Virus record (IMG/VR): IMGVR_UViG_3300020438_000299 | Location: 1-22,724 of that record | Length of the DNA: 22,724 bases | Source of the DNA: a virus | Direction: 5' to 3' (one strand) | Part shown: positions 9,088-17,400 of the stretch, in pieces | Numbering within the stretch: position 1 is the stretch's first letter | Layout of the letters: the number at the start of each line of letters is the position of its first letter | Notes under the pieces: model-generated | What the model was told of the DNA's origin: nothing | What the model saw: only the letters and a program-made list of their open reading frames with translations | The model's database searches: none | Position numbers and translations under genes: made by a program

Positions 9088-9320
9088 TGAGAAAAGAATA
9101 TAAAAAGGTAGAAGGGTCCGAAAGTCTTTATAGAGATCCTTCTACAAACGCAATAATAAATACTGATTTAGATGGCATTGCACGAGCTAGATTATTAAAA
9201 GCCGAACGAAAGAAAAAAGCTTTAGAATTTGAACAGGTTAAAGAAGACGTAGAAGAAATGAAGCAAGGTATGTCAGACATAAAATCTTTGCTACAACAAT
9301 TGGTGGACAAAAATGGCTAG
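9087..9320 (+). CDS. Small charged coiled-coil protein, function unknown
   Basis: A 77-residue protein rich in Lys and Glu. The N-terminal part contains LYRDPSTNAIINTD, resembling a motif in small proteins encoded among structural genes of marine T4-like phages. Residues 35-77 form a probable coiled coil (leucine/valine heptad-like spacing in FEQVKEDVEEMKQGMSDIKS and LLQQLV). It starts on the last base of the upstream stop (TAATG) and its end overlaps the next gene by eight bases, so translational coupling is likely. It could be a small adaptor or chaperone for the giant protein upstream; nothing in the sequence proves that. Confidence 0.75.
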   Translation: MRKEYKKVEGSESLYRDPSTNAIINTDLDGIARARLLKAERKKKALEFEQVKEDVEEMKQGMSDIKSLLQQLVDKNG

Positions 9321-9699
9321 AACCTTTGTAGATTTAAATGACCTTGTCAACACGTGGCGGGAAAAAACAAACGAGCTAAGTTACAAAATTGGTGACTTGA
9401 CTAATCTTGCCACAGGCGGTGATTCAGATCTCGTCCAAGCCATTAACGAATTACATACTGAAGTGACTAGCAACACAGTTTCACTTGCTGGCTTAAACTT
9501 ATTAGATTCTGCCGGAGTTCTAGCACTGGTTGGTGGAACGTTTCCAGTAAATACTTCAGATCTTGCTGACTCATCTGTTACTTTAGATAAAATGGCAAAC
9601 GACGCAATTGGACAAGATCAGCTTTTGACCGTACAAGGTTTAGCAATCTATGATTCTGCAGGAACGCTCTTAAAGCAGTTGTATGGCGCAGGAGCTTAA
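9313..9699 (+). CDS. Small tail-fibre-like virion protein
   Basis: A 128-residue protein. Residues 7-50 (LNDLVNTWREKTNELSYKIG, then DLVQAINELHTEV) are a helical segment of the kind seen at the N-terminus of marine phage fibre proteins. The C-terminal half contains LADSSVTLDKMANDAIGQDQ, a fibre-type repeat motif (S-V-T-L-D-K-M-A-N-D-A-I). It overlaps the preceding gene by eight bases, with GGTGG six bases before the ATG. Its size suggests an adaptor or collar around a fibre rather than a full fibre. Recognition is by motif style, not by a named family. Confidence 0.65.
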   Translation: MARTFVDLNDLVNTWREKTNELSYKIGDLTNLATGGDSDLVQAINELHTEVTSNTVSLAGLNLLDSAGVLALVGGTFPVNTSDLADSSVTLDKMANDAIGQDQLLTVQGLAIYDSAGTLLKQLYGAGA

Positions 9700-9701
9700 A
9701 A

Positions 9702-10706
9702 ATGGCTGTAATCAGGCCCCTAAAATTAAGTGCGTCAGGGGACTTAATCGAAATGAGTTCTGGAGAAGTCCAGCTTCTTATTAATGAAGCTATACGACTT
9801 TATGGAACTGCTCCTGGTATTGAACTATCGTATGATCAAGGCTCAGATGACGGCACAGGTTTTCAATATAAGCTTGACGCTATAGTAGAAAATCGATTGC
9901 AGGCCAGTCCTCTTGCAACAGGAAGTAGCCCGTGGCCAACCCCTGCAGCTTCAACATATCTTGCAACGTCGTATGATGCTATGCTATTGAATATGACATG
10001 GAGAACAGCTTTTCCGTATAAAAACAGAGCTGGTAGCTCGTACGCCAATCAATCATATCCGATATATTATCACTCTGATGGTATAGTGCAAGCTGCAAGC
10101 TGGGTTGATATAAAGGATACAATCATAGCGCCGGCACTTACAAGTCTTGCGTCATCTGCTATTACTCCGGCTGCAGCTGCAGGAACATATTTTGTTTCTA
10201 CCAATACGTCGGAAATAGATGCTACTTTAGTATCACCTAATCCAATTGCTAAAGACACGCAAGCAGACATAGATGGATTTTCTACCGGATCTTTACCTGA
10301 AGTACAAGATCAGCCAGATAATTCTCAAACCGTTGATTATTATCTTCACCGAGTTAATGCTCCTGCAGAGGTGCCTTTTACTGTTCCAGCAGTTACTTTA
10401 GATCCTGAACATAGTATTAATACTATGAGCCGTAGTGTGTATCAGGATATGATTCTACATTTAATGCAATATTGGGCTGTGTGGGGAGCCGACTATAATC
10501 TAGCTTTACGATATCAAACTGGAACCTTAGCATACTTTACGAGTATTGGTTATAATACTAGAGGATCTGGTATGACTGATACATATACTACATCATACGT
10601 ACAAAGATATGAACAGCCTAATTCAAGTACATACTATTCTCAGAACGTACCGACTGGAACTCCTTCGGTTCAGACTGCTAAATATTTAGGAGTCGGCTTA
10701 TCATAA
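9702..10706 (+). CDS. Virion structural protein, marine T4-like type
   Basis: A 334-residue protein beginning MAVIRPLKLSASGDLIEMSS. This resembles a structural protein that recurs next to fibre genes in cyanophages, where the same Arg-Pro-Leu and D-L/I-x-E-M-S pattern occurs near the N-terminus; this is from memory, not from a search. The body is rich in Ser, Thr, Tyr and Ala, with no membrane segment and no catalytic motif that I can see. AGGAG at 9690-9694 stands seven bases before the ATG. It lies between a fibre-like small protein and the coiled-coil repeat gene. I cannot assign a T4 gene number. Confidence 0.7.
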   Translation: MAVIRPLKLSASGDLIEMSSGEVQLLINEAIRLYGTAPGIELSYDQGSDDGTGFQYKLDAIVENRLQASPLATGSSPWPTPAASTYLATSYDAMLLNMTWRTAFPYKNRAGSSYANQSYPIYYHSDGIVQAASWVDIKDTIIAPALTSLASSAITPAAAAGTYFVSTNTSEIDATLVSPNPIAKDTQADIDGFSTGSLPEVQDQPDNSQTVDYYLHRVNAPAEVPFTVPAVTLDPEHSINTMSRSVYQDMILHLMQYWAVWGADYNLALRYQTGTLAYFTSIGYNTRGSGMTDTYTTSYVQRYEQPNSSTYYSQNVPTGTPSVQTAKYLGVGLS

Positions 10707-10719
10707 TGAAAGGTTTATT

Positions 10720-11910
10720 ATGGCACTTTTTTCTAATAAGATCGAAACTGCAAAGTTTGTAGATCATCAGGAAAAAACAATTGAAGTATTGTATAAACAA
10801 ACTCCTGAATCAGTAACACTTTCCACTTACATTTTAGAATTAAATTATAATAGTCAAGATTTTTTAGATCTCTTGGAAGAGGTTAGTATTGAGCAACTTC
10901 AAGATAACACTAGAGAGTTTTATGGCAATATTCATAAAAATAGATCACAGAGTGTTCACGCCGCGGCGGAAGTAATGTTTATGGACTGGATCGCTAATGC
11001 TCAAATAGATCTAGATAAGCAAGATGAAGAGCGATATAAATTATTTGAAAAATATAAAGAAGAGCAACTTAGCGTATTACAATCTGAAGTAGATGCGCAA
11101 GTAGAACGTAGAGTTTCTGAAGGATTCAAAGGCGTTCAGGCAGAATTAGATGTACAAATTGAAGAACGCTATAAAGAGGCTGATGAGTATAAAAAGCAAC
11201 AATTAGAAATTCTACAAAATGAATTAGATGTACAAATTGAAGAACGCTATAAAGAGGCTGACACTTATAGAGAAGAACAATTGTCTATTCTACAAAAAGA
11301 AATAGATGAGCAGACACAAGGTCGATTTAAAGAAACTGATGAGTATAAAGAACAACAATTAGAAATTCTACAAAAAGAAATAGATGTACAAATAGAAAAT
11401 AGATTTAAAGAAGCTGATGAGTATAAAGAACAACAATTAGAAATTCTACAAAAAGAAATAGATGAGCAGACACAAGGTCGATTTAAAGAAGTAGAAGCTT
11501 ATAAAGAAGAACAATTATCTATTCTACAAAATGAGTTAGATGCACAAATAAAAAATAGATATAAAGAAGCTGATGCTTACAAAGAAGAACAATTAGAAAT
11601 TCTGCAAAAAGAAATTAACGAACAAGCAGAATCAAAACATCAAGAAATTGAAGGTATGAAAAATGAGTTTCTTAAAAAATTCAGTATTACTTCTCCTTCG
11701 CCTGTGGTGTATTCGCCAGAAAAGGTTGCAAAATATATTATAGATAATTTTGAAGATGAAGACACAATTTTCAAAACTAAGTTAGAAATTTTTAATTTGC
11801 CTGAAGTTAAAAATAGCAAAAATCGTGAAATGAAAATGAAGGTACGTAAAGCAAAAACTGTACCAGAAATATTTGCAGCATATTATGACATACAACATAG
11901 TAACAGTTAA
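10720..11910 (+). CDS. Coiled-coil protein with tandem 26-residue repeats
   Basis: A 396-residue protein in three parts. Residues 1-98 form an N-terminal domain (MALFSNKIETAKFVDHQEKT onward) that I do not recognise. Residues 99 to about 325 are tandem units with consensus D-x-Q-[IT]-x-x-R-[FY]-K-E-x-x-x-Y-K-E-x-Q-L-x-I-L-Q-x-E-[IL]. About 70 C-terminal residues follow, Lys/Glu-rich. The repeat must form a long charged helix bundle, since a 26-residue unit with seven core positions fits a coiled coil. GAAAGG at 10708-10713 is six bases from the ATG. The C-terminal end overlaps the next gene. It could be a rod-like virion fibre, a whisker-like protein or a scaffold. It heads a block of sugar- and methyl-transferase genes and may be their substrate, which is inference. 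Confidence 0.8.
   Translation: MALFSNKIETAKFVDHQEKTIEVLYKQTPESVTLSTYILELNYNSQDFLDLLEEVSIEQLQDNTREFYGNIHKNRSQSVHAAAEVMFMDWIANAQIDLDKQDEERYKLFEKYKEEQLSVLQSEVDAQVERRVSEGFKGVQAELDVQIEERYKEADEYKKQQLEILQNELDVQIEERYKEADTYREEQLSILQKEIDEQTQGRFKETDEYKEQQLEILQKEIDVQIENRFKEADEYKEQQLEILQKEIDEQTQGRFKEVEAYKEEQLSILQNELDAQIKNRYKEADAYKEEQLEILQKEINEQAESKHQEIEGMKNEFLKKFSITSPSPVVYSPEKVAKYIIDNFEDEDTIFKTKLEIFNLPEVKNSKNREMKMKVRKAKTVPEIFAAYYDIQHSNS
11014..11694 (+). repeat. 78-bp tandem repeat array (26 codons per unit)
   Basis: Units start at 11014, 11092 (short, 57 bases), 11149, 11227, 11305, 11383, 11461 and 11539, with a decayed ninth from 11617. The DNA itself repeats. A 41-base stretch at 11143 recurs at 11221. 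A stretch from 11338 recurs at 11416 for about 49 bases. The start of unit 5 (11305) is repeated exactly at unit 7 (11461), so units 5-6 and 7-8 also form a 156-bp higher-order pattern. The second unit lacks seven codons. Confidence 0.9.
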
Positions 11911-12559
11911 ATTTGGAAACAAATATACATCTGATTTTGTTAACAAACTATATAGGGACATTAGCTATTTTTCTCGAGGATATTATATTTCTAGCAGGTT
12001 TAAATTTTACTGCTACACTGATAATCCGGAAGGATTAATACCTGGCATTGAGGTAATTGATGCCAGACGTGATCCTACATTAAAAGGTGTCTGGAACAAA
12101 CTTAGATTGTTTGATCCAGATATGCCTTTTAAATCGGGGCATAATATTTACATAGACCTAGACACCTATGTGTCTGATTGTATATTTACTAGATTAACAG
12201 ATCATGATTGGAACACACTACACGTGTGTGGCGCGCCCTGGAAAAATGATAAACAAAGATATGGAAGATTATCTAACTATGACGTAACTATACATAGTTC
12301 TGTTATGTCATGGAAAGCTAATACTAATCATGAAATATGGGAGTATTTTAATAGTGGATTGCGTGATTATTATATGAGAAAATATTCAGGAGGTATGGAT
12401 AGATTTCTTGCTCATGAAGATATTATTTTAAAAACATTTAAAAGTAATTTCGTACGGTCTATGAAATACAATACAGAAATAAAAGACGCGGCTATTGTGT
12501 CATTTGAGGAAATAGATGTACAACTCGGAGATCTTATACCGAACTATAAAGCTAGGTGA
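11885..12559 (+). CDS. Glycosyltransferase-like protein
   Basis: A 224-residue protein from the ATG at 11885; a TTG at 11873 would add four residues. The fold signals are those of a nucleotide-sugar transferase: an N-terminal strand followed by GNKY (residues 5-14 onward), FYCYTDNPEG, then GVWNKLRLF, and a DxD motif as IYIDLDTYV with Asp91 and Asp93, which would bind the metal and nucleotide sugar. HED near the C-terminus (FLAHEDIIL) is a second acidic site. The DxD surroundings resemble GT8-like proteins, but I cannot fix the family or the sugar. It overlaps the coiled-coil gene by 26 bases and the methyltransferase gene by 44 bases. No secretion signal is visible, so it should act in the host cytoplasm. 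Confidence 0.75.
   Translation: MTYNIVTVKFGNKYTSDFVNKLYRDISYFSRGYYISSRFKFYCYTDNPEGLIPGIEVIDARRDPTLKGVWNKLRLFDPDMPFKSGHNIYIDLDTYVSDCIFTRLTDHDWNTLHVCGAPWKNDKQRYGRLSNYDVTIHSSVMSWKANTNHEIWEYFNSGLRDYYMRKYSGGMDRFLAHEDIILKTFKSNFVRSMKYNTEIKDAAIVSFEEIDVQLGDLIPNYKAR
12506..12510 (+). promoter_or_regulatory. Ribosome binding site GAGGA deciding the 12516 start
   Basis: GAGGA lies inside the glycosyltransferase coding sequence, five bases before the ATG at 12516. It supports that start over the in-frame ATG at 12579 and makes a 44-base overlap with the upstream gene. Confidence 0.65.
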
Positions 12560-13139
12560 AGAAATTTATAATGAATCTATGTATGGCATCGATGACCTAT
12601 ATAGAATTAAAGATCTATCACATTCTGTAGATAACAATCATTGGATCGGTAAACAATTACTTGCTGAGAAGTTTTGCGAATTATACAATCATGACGCCGG
12701 TAAATTATTAGTACTCGGCGGATGGTACGGTATGATGGCTTATCAATTACGCAAGCAATGGCCTGAAAAACAAATGAATATAGAATCTACTGATATGGAT
12801 CCTATGTGTGAAGAGTACGGCTATAAACTATTTCATGATTATGATATTGCATTCTCCACCCTCAACATAAATGACTCTTTTATTATACCACAATATACAG
12901 GGATTGTAAACACCTCTTGTGAGCATATGGAACAAAAAGATTTAATTAATATAGTTAAATCAAAGGACCCAGATTGTTGGGTCGCTTTTCAATCAAATAA
13001 CTATGTAGATTTAGATTCACATATTAATTGTTATCCTACAGCTGAAGTATTTGCAGAGAGTCTAGATCTTAATTGGGTGGCTGATATTGATACAATAGAC
13101 TTAGGTGATTTTAAGAGGTTTACCGTCATTGGAAAATAA
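12516..13139 (+). CDS. SAM-dependent methyltransferase-like protein (class I)
   Basis: A 207-residue protein. The sequence KLLVLGGWYGMMAYQL (residues 63-78) looks like motif I of class I methyltransferases, where the Gly-rich loop binds S-adenosylmethionine. Asp93 and Asp95 in ESTDMDP are at the motif II position that would hold the ribose. IVNTSCEHM at 130-138 fits the motif IV strand, and FKRFTVIGK is a plausible final strand. A variant with Trp in the Gly-rich loop is found in phage proteins encoded beside glycosyltransferases, as I recall. The target is unknown; a sugar or a protein side chain would suit the context. The start has a good ribosome site. It overlaps both neighbours, by 44 and 11 bases, so coupled translation is likely. 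Confidence 0.65.
   Translation: MYNSEILYRTIKLGEEIYNESMYGIDDLYRIKDLSHSVDNNHWIGKQLLAEKFCELYNHDAGKLLVLGGWYGMMAYQLRKQWPEKQMNIESTDMDPMCEEYGYKLFHDYDIAFSTLNINDSFIIPQYTGIVNTSCEHMEQKDLINIVKSKDPDCWVAFQSNNYVDLDSHINCYPTAEVFAESLDLNWVADIDTIDLGDFKRFTVIGK
13113..13118 (+). promoter_or_regulatory. Ribosome binding site AAGAGG for a TTG start
   Basis: AAGAGG is ten bases before the TTG at 13129 and lies inside the upstream methyltransferase gene. It favours TTG 13129 over GTG 13105 as the start of the second glycosyltransferase-like gene. Confidence 0.45.
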
Positions 13140-14028
13140 AGTAGTATTTAGTATTTTTATTGATATTCCTGAAGATCGTTTAGATAATCCAGGATGGTGG
13201 GAAAACGGTAAACAGATTGTAACGGATAAAAGTAAGCAAACAAAATTAGCTTTACTTAATAATGCCGAACTTGTAACCGAACGCCAAAAACAATATGCAA
13301 ACTACATTGGAGCTGACTATATACTATTTCAATATGATAGTACATATAAAAAGTTCTTTAATGATATAAAAAATAGGTTTACAGAGATCAGCGAATATGA
13401 TATAGTAAACTTCTATAAACATCGTGTTATGCGAGACTTAGCGGACCAGTACGAGTACGTCTGCTACTTAGATTTCGACGTTGTACCAAATACCACTGAC
13501 TGTATATTTCAATCTCATAATGTAGATAAAATGATGGCTGTCGCTGAATCAAATCGACTTGCTATTCGTGGCAAAGTAATGAAGTCAGAAAATTACAATC
13601 TTTGCATACGAAATCCTGCTACAAAATATTGGAACACTCACGCTCTTCTTATGGAAGAAGGTCATGACCCTGAGAATGATGTTTTTAATACTGGAATTAT
13701 GGCAGCATCGTCAGAGGTAATTAAACAAATAGACTATTTTAAAGACTTTGAATATATTATAAAACTCATGAGCGATGTAAAGCATGATGAATTTTCTATG
13801 TATCCTAAAAATATTCAGAGAGTATTTAATTACGACAACGAAACCGTGTTTTCATACTGGGTCAAATCTAGAGAGATACAAATACAATACCTGGCAAAAG
13901 AATGGCATTGGTTAGTTGATGAATTAGTATCTGACCCCAGTCATATAGATCCAAAGGCAAAATTATATCATTTTATAAACAAGAAAATGGAGTGGATTAA
14001 AGATATAAATAGAAACAAAGTAACTTAA
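13129..14028 (+). CDS. Second glycosyltransferase-like protein, non-ATG start
   Basis: A 299-residue protein from TTG 13129 (first residues MENKVVFSIFIDIPED). A GTG at 13105 would add eight residues, and the first in-frame ATG is about 100 codons in and would remove the N-terminal fold. VVFSIFIDI is a typical first strand of a nucleotide-sugar transferase. VERQKQYANYIGADYI-type helix sequence follows (here TERQKQYANYIGADYILF). The DxD motif is YLDFDVVP with Asp115 and Asp117. Later, NTGIMAAS suits the acceptor region. It is not a close copy of the first transferase upstream. It overlaps the methyltransferase gene by 11 bases and carries a late promoter near its 3' end. Donor and acceptor are unknown. 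Confidence 0.7.
   Translation: MENKVVFSIFIDIPEDRLDNPGWWENGKQIVTDKSKQTKLALLNNAELVTERQKQYANYIGADYILFQYDSTYKKFFNDIKNRFTEISEYDIVNFYKHRVMRDLADQYEYVCYLDFDVVPNTTDCIFQSHNVDKMMAVAESNRLAIRGKVMKSENYNLCIRNPATKYWNTHALLMEEGHDPENDVFNTGIMAASSEVIKQIDYFKDFEYIIKLMSDVKHDEFSMYPKNIQRVFNYDNETVFSYWVKSREIQIQYLAKEWHWLVDELVSDPSHIDPKAKLYHFINKKMEWIKDINRNKVT
14004..14011 (+). promoter_or_regulatory. T4-type late promoter box TATAAATA inside coding sequence
   Basis: A perfect late consensus lies within the last codons of the second glycosyltransferase-like gene and ends 30 bases before the ATG at 14042. It should start a separate late transcript for the small beta-sandwich protein and the 1309-residue fibre protein. The leader carries only a weak AAGAG at 14027-14031. 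Confidence 0.7.
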
Positions 14029-14041
14029 GAGTGTTTGTACA

Positions 14042-14392
14042 ATGGCGCAATACGAAGAACTATCAATAGATAAGGGTACTGATATTACTCTCCAACTTGA
14101 GTTGGAAGATACAAGCGGCAATCCAAAAAATCTAACGAATCACACTGTTGCAGGTAAAGTCAAAAAAACATACAATACACCTGACAATGAGGCGACATCT
14201 TTTACTGCCGAATTAGTAGCTCCTGCTACTAGCGGTGTGGTAAATCTTTCATTGACAAATACTCAGACAGGCGCATTTAAAGCCGGGCGATACGTATATG
14301 ATGTAGAAATTTCTTTCGTAGATAGCGATGCACAAACAGTGATAGAAAGAATTCTTGAAGGCACAATCACAGTCACACCATCCGTGACATAG
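14042..14392 (+). CDS. Small beta-sandwich virion-type protein
   Basis: A 116-residue protein with alternating hydrophobic strands: DITLQLELEDTSG, TVAGKVKKTY, GVVNLSLTN, then GRYVYDVEISFVDSD and ILEGTITVTPSVT. The K/R-Y-x-Y-D-V-E-I and E-G-x-I/V-T-V-T-P patterns are recurrent in small baseplate-associated proteins of marine myoviruses and in the BppU-like N-terminal domain of other phages, which suggests an immunoglobulin-like attachment fold. There is no signal peptide and no catalytic motif. It stands behind its own late promoter and 16 bases before the large fibre gene, so it may join that fibre to the baseplate; this last point is inference. Confidence 0.65.
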   Translation: MAQYEELSIDKGTDITLQLELEDTSGNPKNLTNHTVAGKVKKTYNTPDNEATSFTAELVAPATSGVVNLSLTNTQTGAFKAGRYVYDVEISFVDSDAQTVIERILEGTITVTPSVT

Positions 14393-14408
14393 CTTTAAGG
14401 AATTCCGC

Positions 14409-17400
14409 ATGAAGGTTGTTGTTGGTCAAAACACGATCGTTAAAAAAATTACAGTTGGAACTCCATTACGTGTGGGGTCTGCCGCAAATGGGTCACTTAC
14501 AGGTCTAGACGATGTAAATGGTTCCGTAAATCTTGCGCACGACACGATACTTCAATACGATTCTGCCTCAGGTAAATTTAAACACGTATCGCCTGCTGCT
14601 CTTGCATCTGACGGTTTAACAGTTGCAGCGTCTGGCATGGGTTCATTGTCAGAAAGCGGTGGTACGCTTACATATGTTGGTCCAAGTGCTGATAGCATTA
14701 CAACTCTCTTTAACGCAACATATGACAGTAATTCTTTTGGAACATTAACACAAACTGGCGGAACTACGCATCTCGTAGGTCCAACTGCAGCACAAATACG
14801 TGGACTGTTTAGTGGTGCTAATAGTTTAAACTATAATCAGGCTACTGGCGAATTTAGTGTAACTGTACCTAGTACTTCTGCTGGATTTGATTCTGATTTA
14901 GCATTAAAGACTACTGATGACTTAGCTGAAGGCTCTAACCTTTACTATACCGACTCCCGCGGTCGGGCAGCTATTACAGTTAGTGACGCTGGTGGATTTG
15001 GTTCCCTTACGTACAATTCAGCTTCAGGACAAATAGTATATACTGGTCCATCTGAAACTGAAACGCGGAGCGTTCTAAGTGTTGGCGATAATCTCGCATA
15101 CGATTCGGCAACAGGTAAGATTACATTTACAGGAAACTTGGGTGGCGATTTTGGAGCTGGAGATGCTCAAGCAGCCTTAACTGTTTCAAGTACTGGCGAT
15201 TATGGATCGCTATCATATAATTCATCTACCGGGCTATTTACTCATGTTGGAGTAAATGATTCCGATATCCGCGGTGCTATATCAGCAGCTGGCGATCTAA
15301 ATTATAATCAATCGACCGGCATAATAAGTTTTACAGAGAAAACAGATGCTCAAATACGAGCGTTGTTTAATGTATCAGGTGATCTTGGTTACGATACTGC
15401 GACTGGCGTATTTAGTGTGGATCTTGGTAGCGTCGATGTTACTGACTCAGCTGTAACACGAGCACTATTCTCTGTTACAAATGATGCTGGTGATTACGGG
15501 TCGCTTGCATACGATGCGGGCACAGGTCAATTTGCATTTACAAAAGTTACTGACTCTGATATAAGAGGAACATTATCTGCTGCTGGTGACCTTAGTTATA
15601 ATCAAACTACTGGTCAGTTTAGCTATAATAAAAGAACAGACGCAGATATCAGATCCTTATTTAGTGGGTCTAACGATGTAACATATGATCCTAATACTGG
15701 TGTCATTGATGTAAACGTAGGACCACACTATGGAGATAGCGATGCTCGTAATGTTTTCTCTGTTAATTTTGTCGGTGATACTGCTTTCGATTCTAGCCCA
15801 TATGGTGGGGCTTCTTATAATGCTAGTACCGGTTTACTTACTATTAGTGGTACTACTGATTCGAACATTCGGAACTCCTTAACTGTACAAGACTCTGGCG
15901 GTTTAGGATCTCTTACATATAATACTAAACAAGGTAGAATAGTATATACTGGTCCTGGTGTCAGTGATGTCTCAAGCCTTCTTTCAGCTACTACTGATTC
16001 TCTTTCAATGGGTAAACTTACCCTTGATTCGAGTAAAGGCCAATTCACGCTTAAATTAGAAGATGATAGTGTCCGCGCTCTCTTTAGCGTAGTGTCTGAT
16101 CAAGAAGGTGGAACAAATCTTACATACAACCAGGAAACTGGTGTATTTACCCATAGTGGACCAAGTACTTTAGATTTAAGATCACAGCTTAGTATCGTTG
16201 ATGCTGGTGGAGATGGTTCGTTTACATATTTCGAATCAGGTGGCGTATTTACATATACTGGACCAAGCCCTGCCGAAGTAAGAGCTCACTTTGAAGGTGG
16301 TCTTGGAATTGATTATAATGAAGCTACCGGCACATTTAGATTAGATAGTTCTGCTAACATTGTTACAGGTAGTATTGTTACAGGCCAATTGACAGTTACC
16401 GATTCTGCTGTTATTAATAGAGCTACAATTTCAAATAGATTACTTGTTGATAGTATTTCTACAATTGATCCTACTTCACTTCTTAGTATAGAAGGTGGAG
16501 AAATTGCTCTAAAAGCTGACAGAATTTTACTTGATGCTCCGTTTTTGCATTCCACCGACAATAGAATTATCTTTTCAGTAGATGATAGTAATCCCGCAAG
16601 TGTAGACCGCGGCGGTTTTGTTATTGGTGCCGGTTCAGCTACAAAATTTATGCTATATCTTGATAGCTATGAGCACTTTCTAGTAAATACTGGATTAGAG
16701 GTTCAAGGATCTTTAACTGGACCAACGATTGATTCTATTAATAAACGTATAGATGAGCTACCTGATTCTGCTCAGACGAAAGGCATTTTGTCTGCTGGCC
16801 CTGGTTTATCGTATGACAATACTAACGGAATATATCGCATTATATCTTCTGGTGTAACAGCTGGAACTTATGGTGATGCGACAAATGTTTCTCAGCTTAC
16901 AATAGACTCATTAGGAATTATTACTGGTGCTGTTGACGTTCCTATATCAACAGTCAATAATTTCACATATGATTCTGCTACCGGCAATCTTAAGATTACA
17001 ACTGCGACAGATAGTTTTAATGTCGGAATTACATTAGATCCTTTTACAACTAATAATCTTGTAGAAGGTCCTAACAATCTATATTATACACGTGCACGAT
17101 TTGATAGTGCATTAGATGATAGCACGTCTGAAACAAGAATACGTCAATATTTTAGAACAGATCTTGCATCTGATTCATCTCGTCAACAAGTAAGAAAATA
17201 TATTAATGTTGGCGCAAGCTTAACATACGATTCTGCAACTGGTAAGTTAACAACTAATCAGGCGCTTGACTCAAATAGTAATGTACGTTTTAATAATATT
17301 GTTCAGACCGGGCAGTTACAAGGTCCAGCAGAGTTCATAATCGATCCAGCAGCTGTTGGTGATAATACTGGTACAGTTAAGATTCTTGGTAACCTTCAAG

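Noticed and set aside
9155-9162. AATAAATA, one mismatch from the late promoter box, upstream of 9313
   Set aside because: The first base of the consensus is wrong, the distance to the start is about 150 bases, and such near matches are common in AT-rich coding DNA.
11014-11694. Tandem repeats considered as a CRISPR-like array
   Set aside because: Units are in frame, code for a regular helix, have no unique spacers and sit inside an open gene.
12579-13139. ATG at 12579 as the start of the methyltransferase-like gene
   Set aside because: Its purine-rich site is about 15 bases away, while the upstream ATG at 12516 has GAGGA at five bases.
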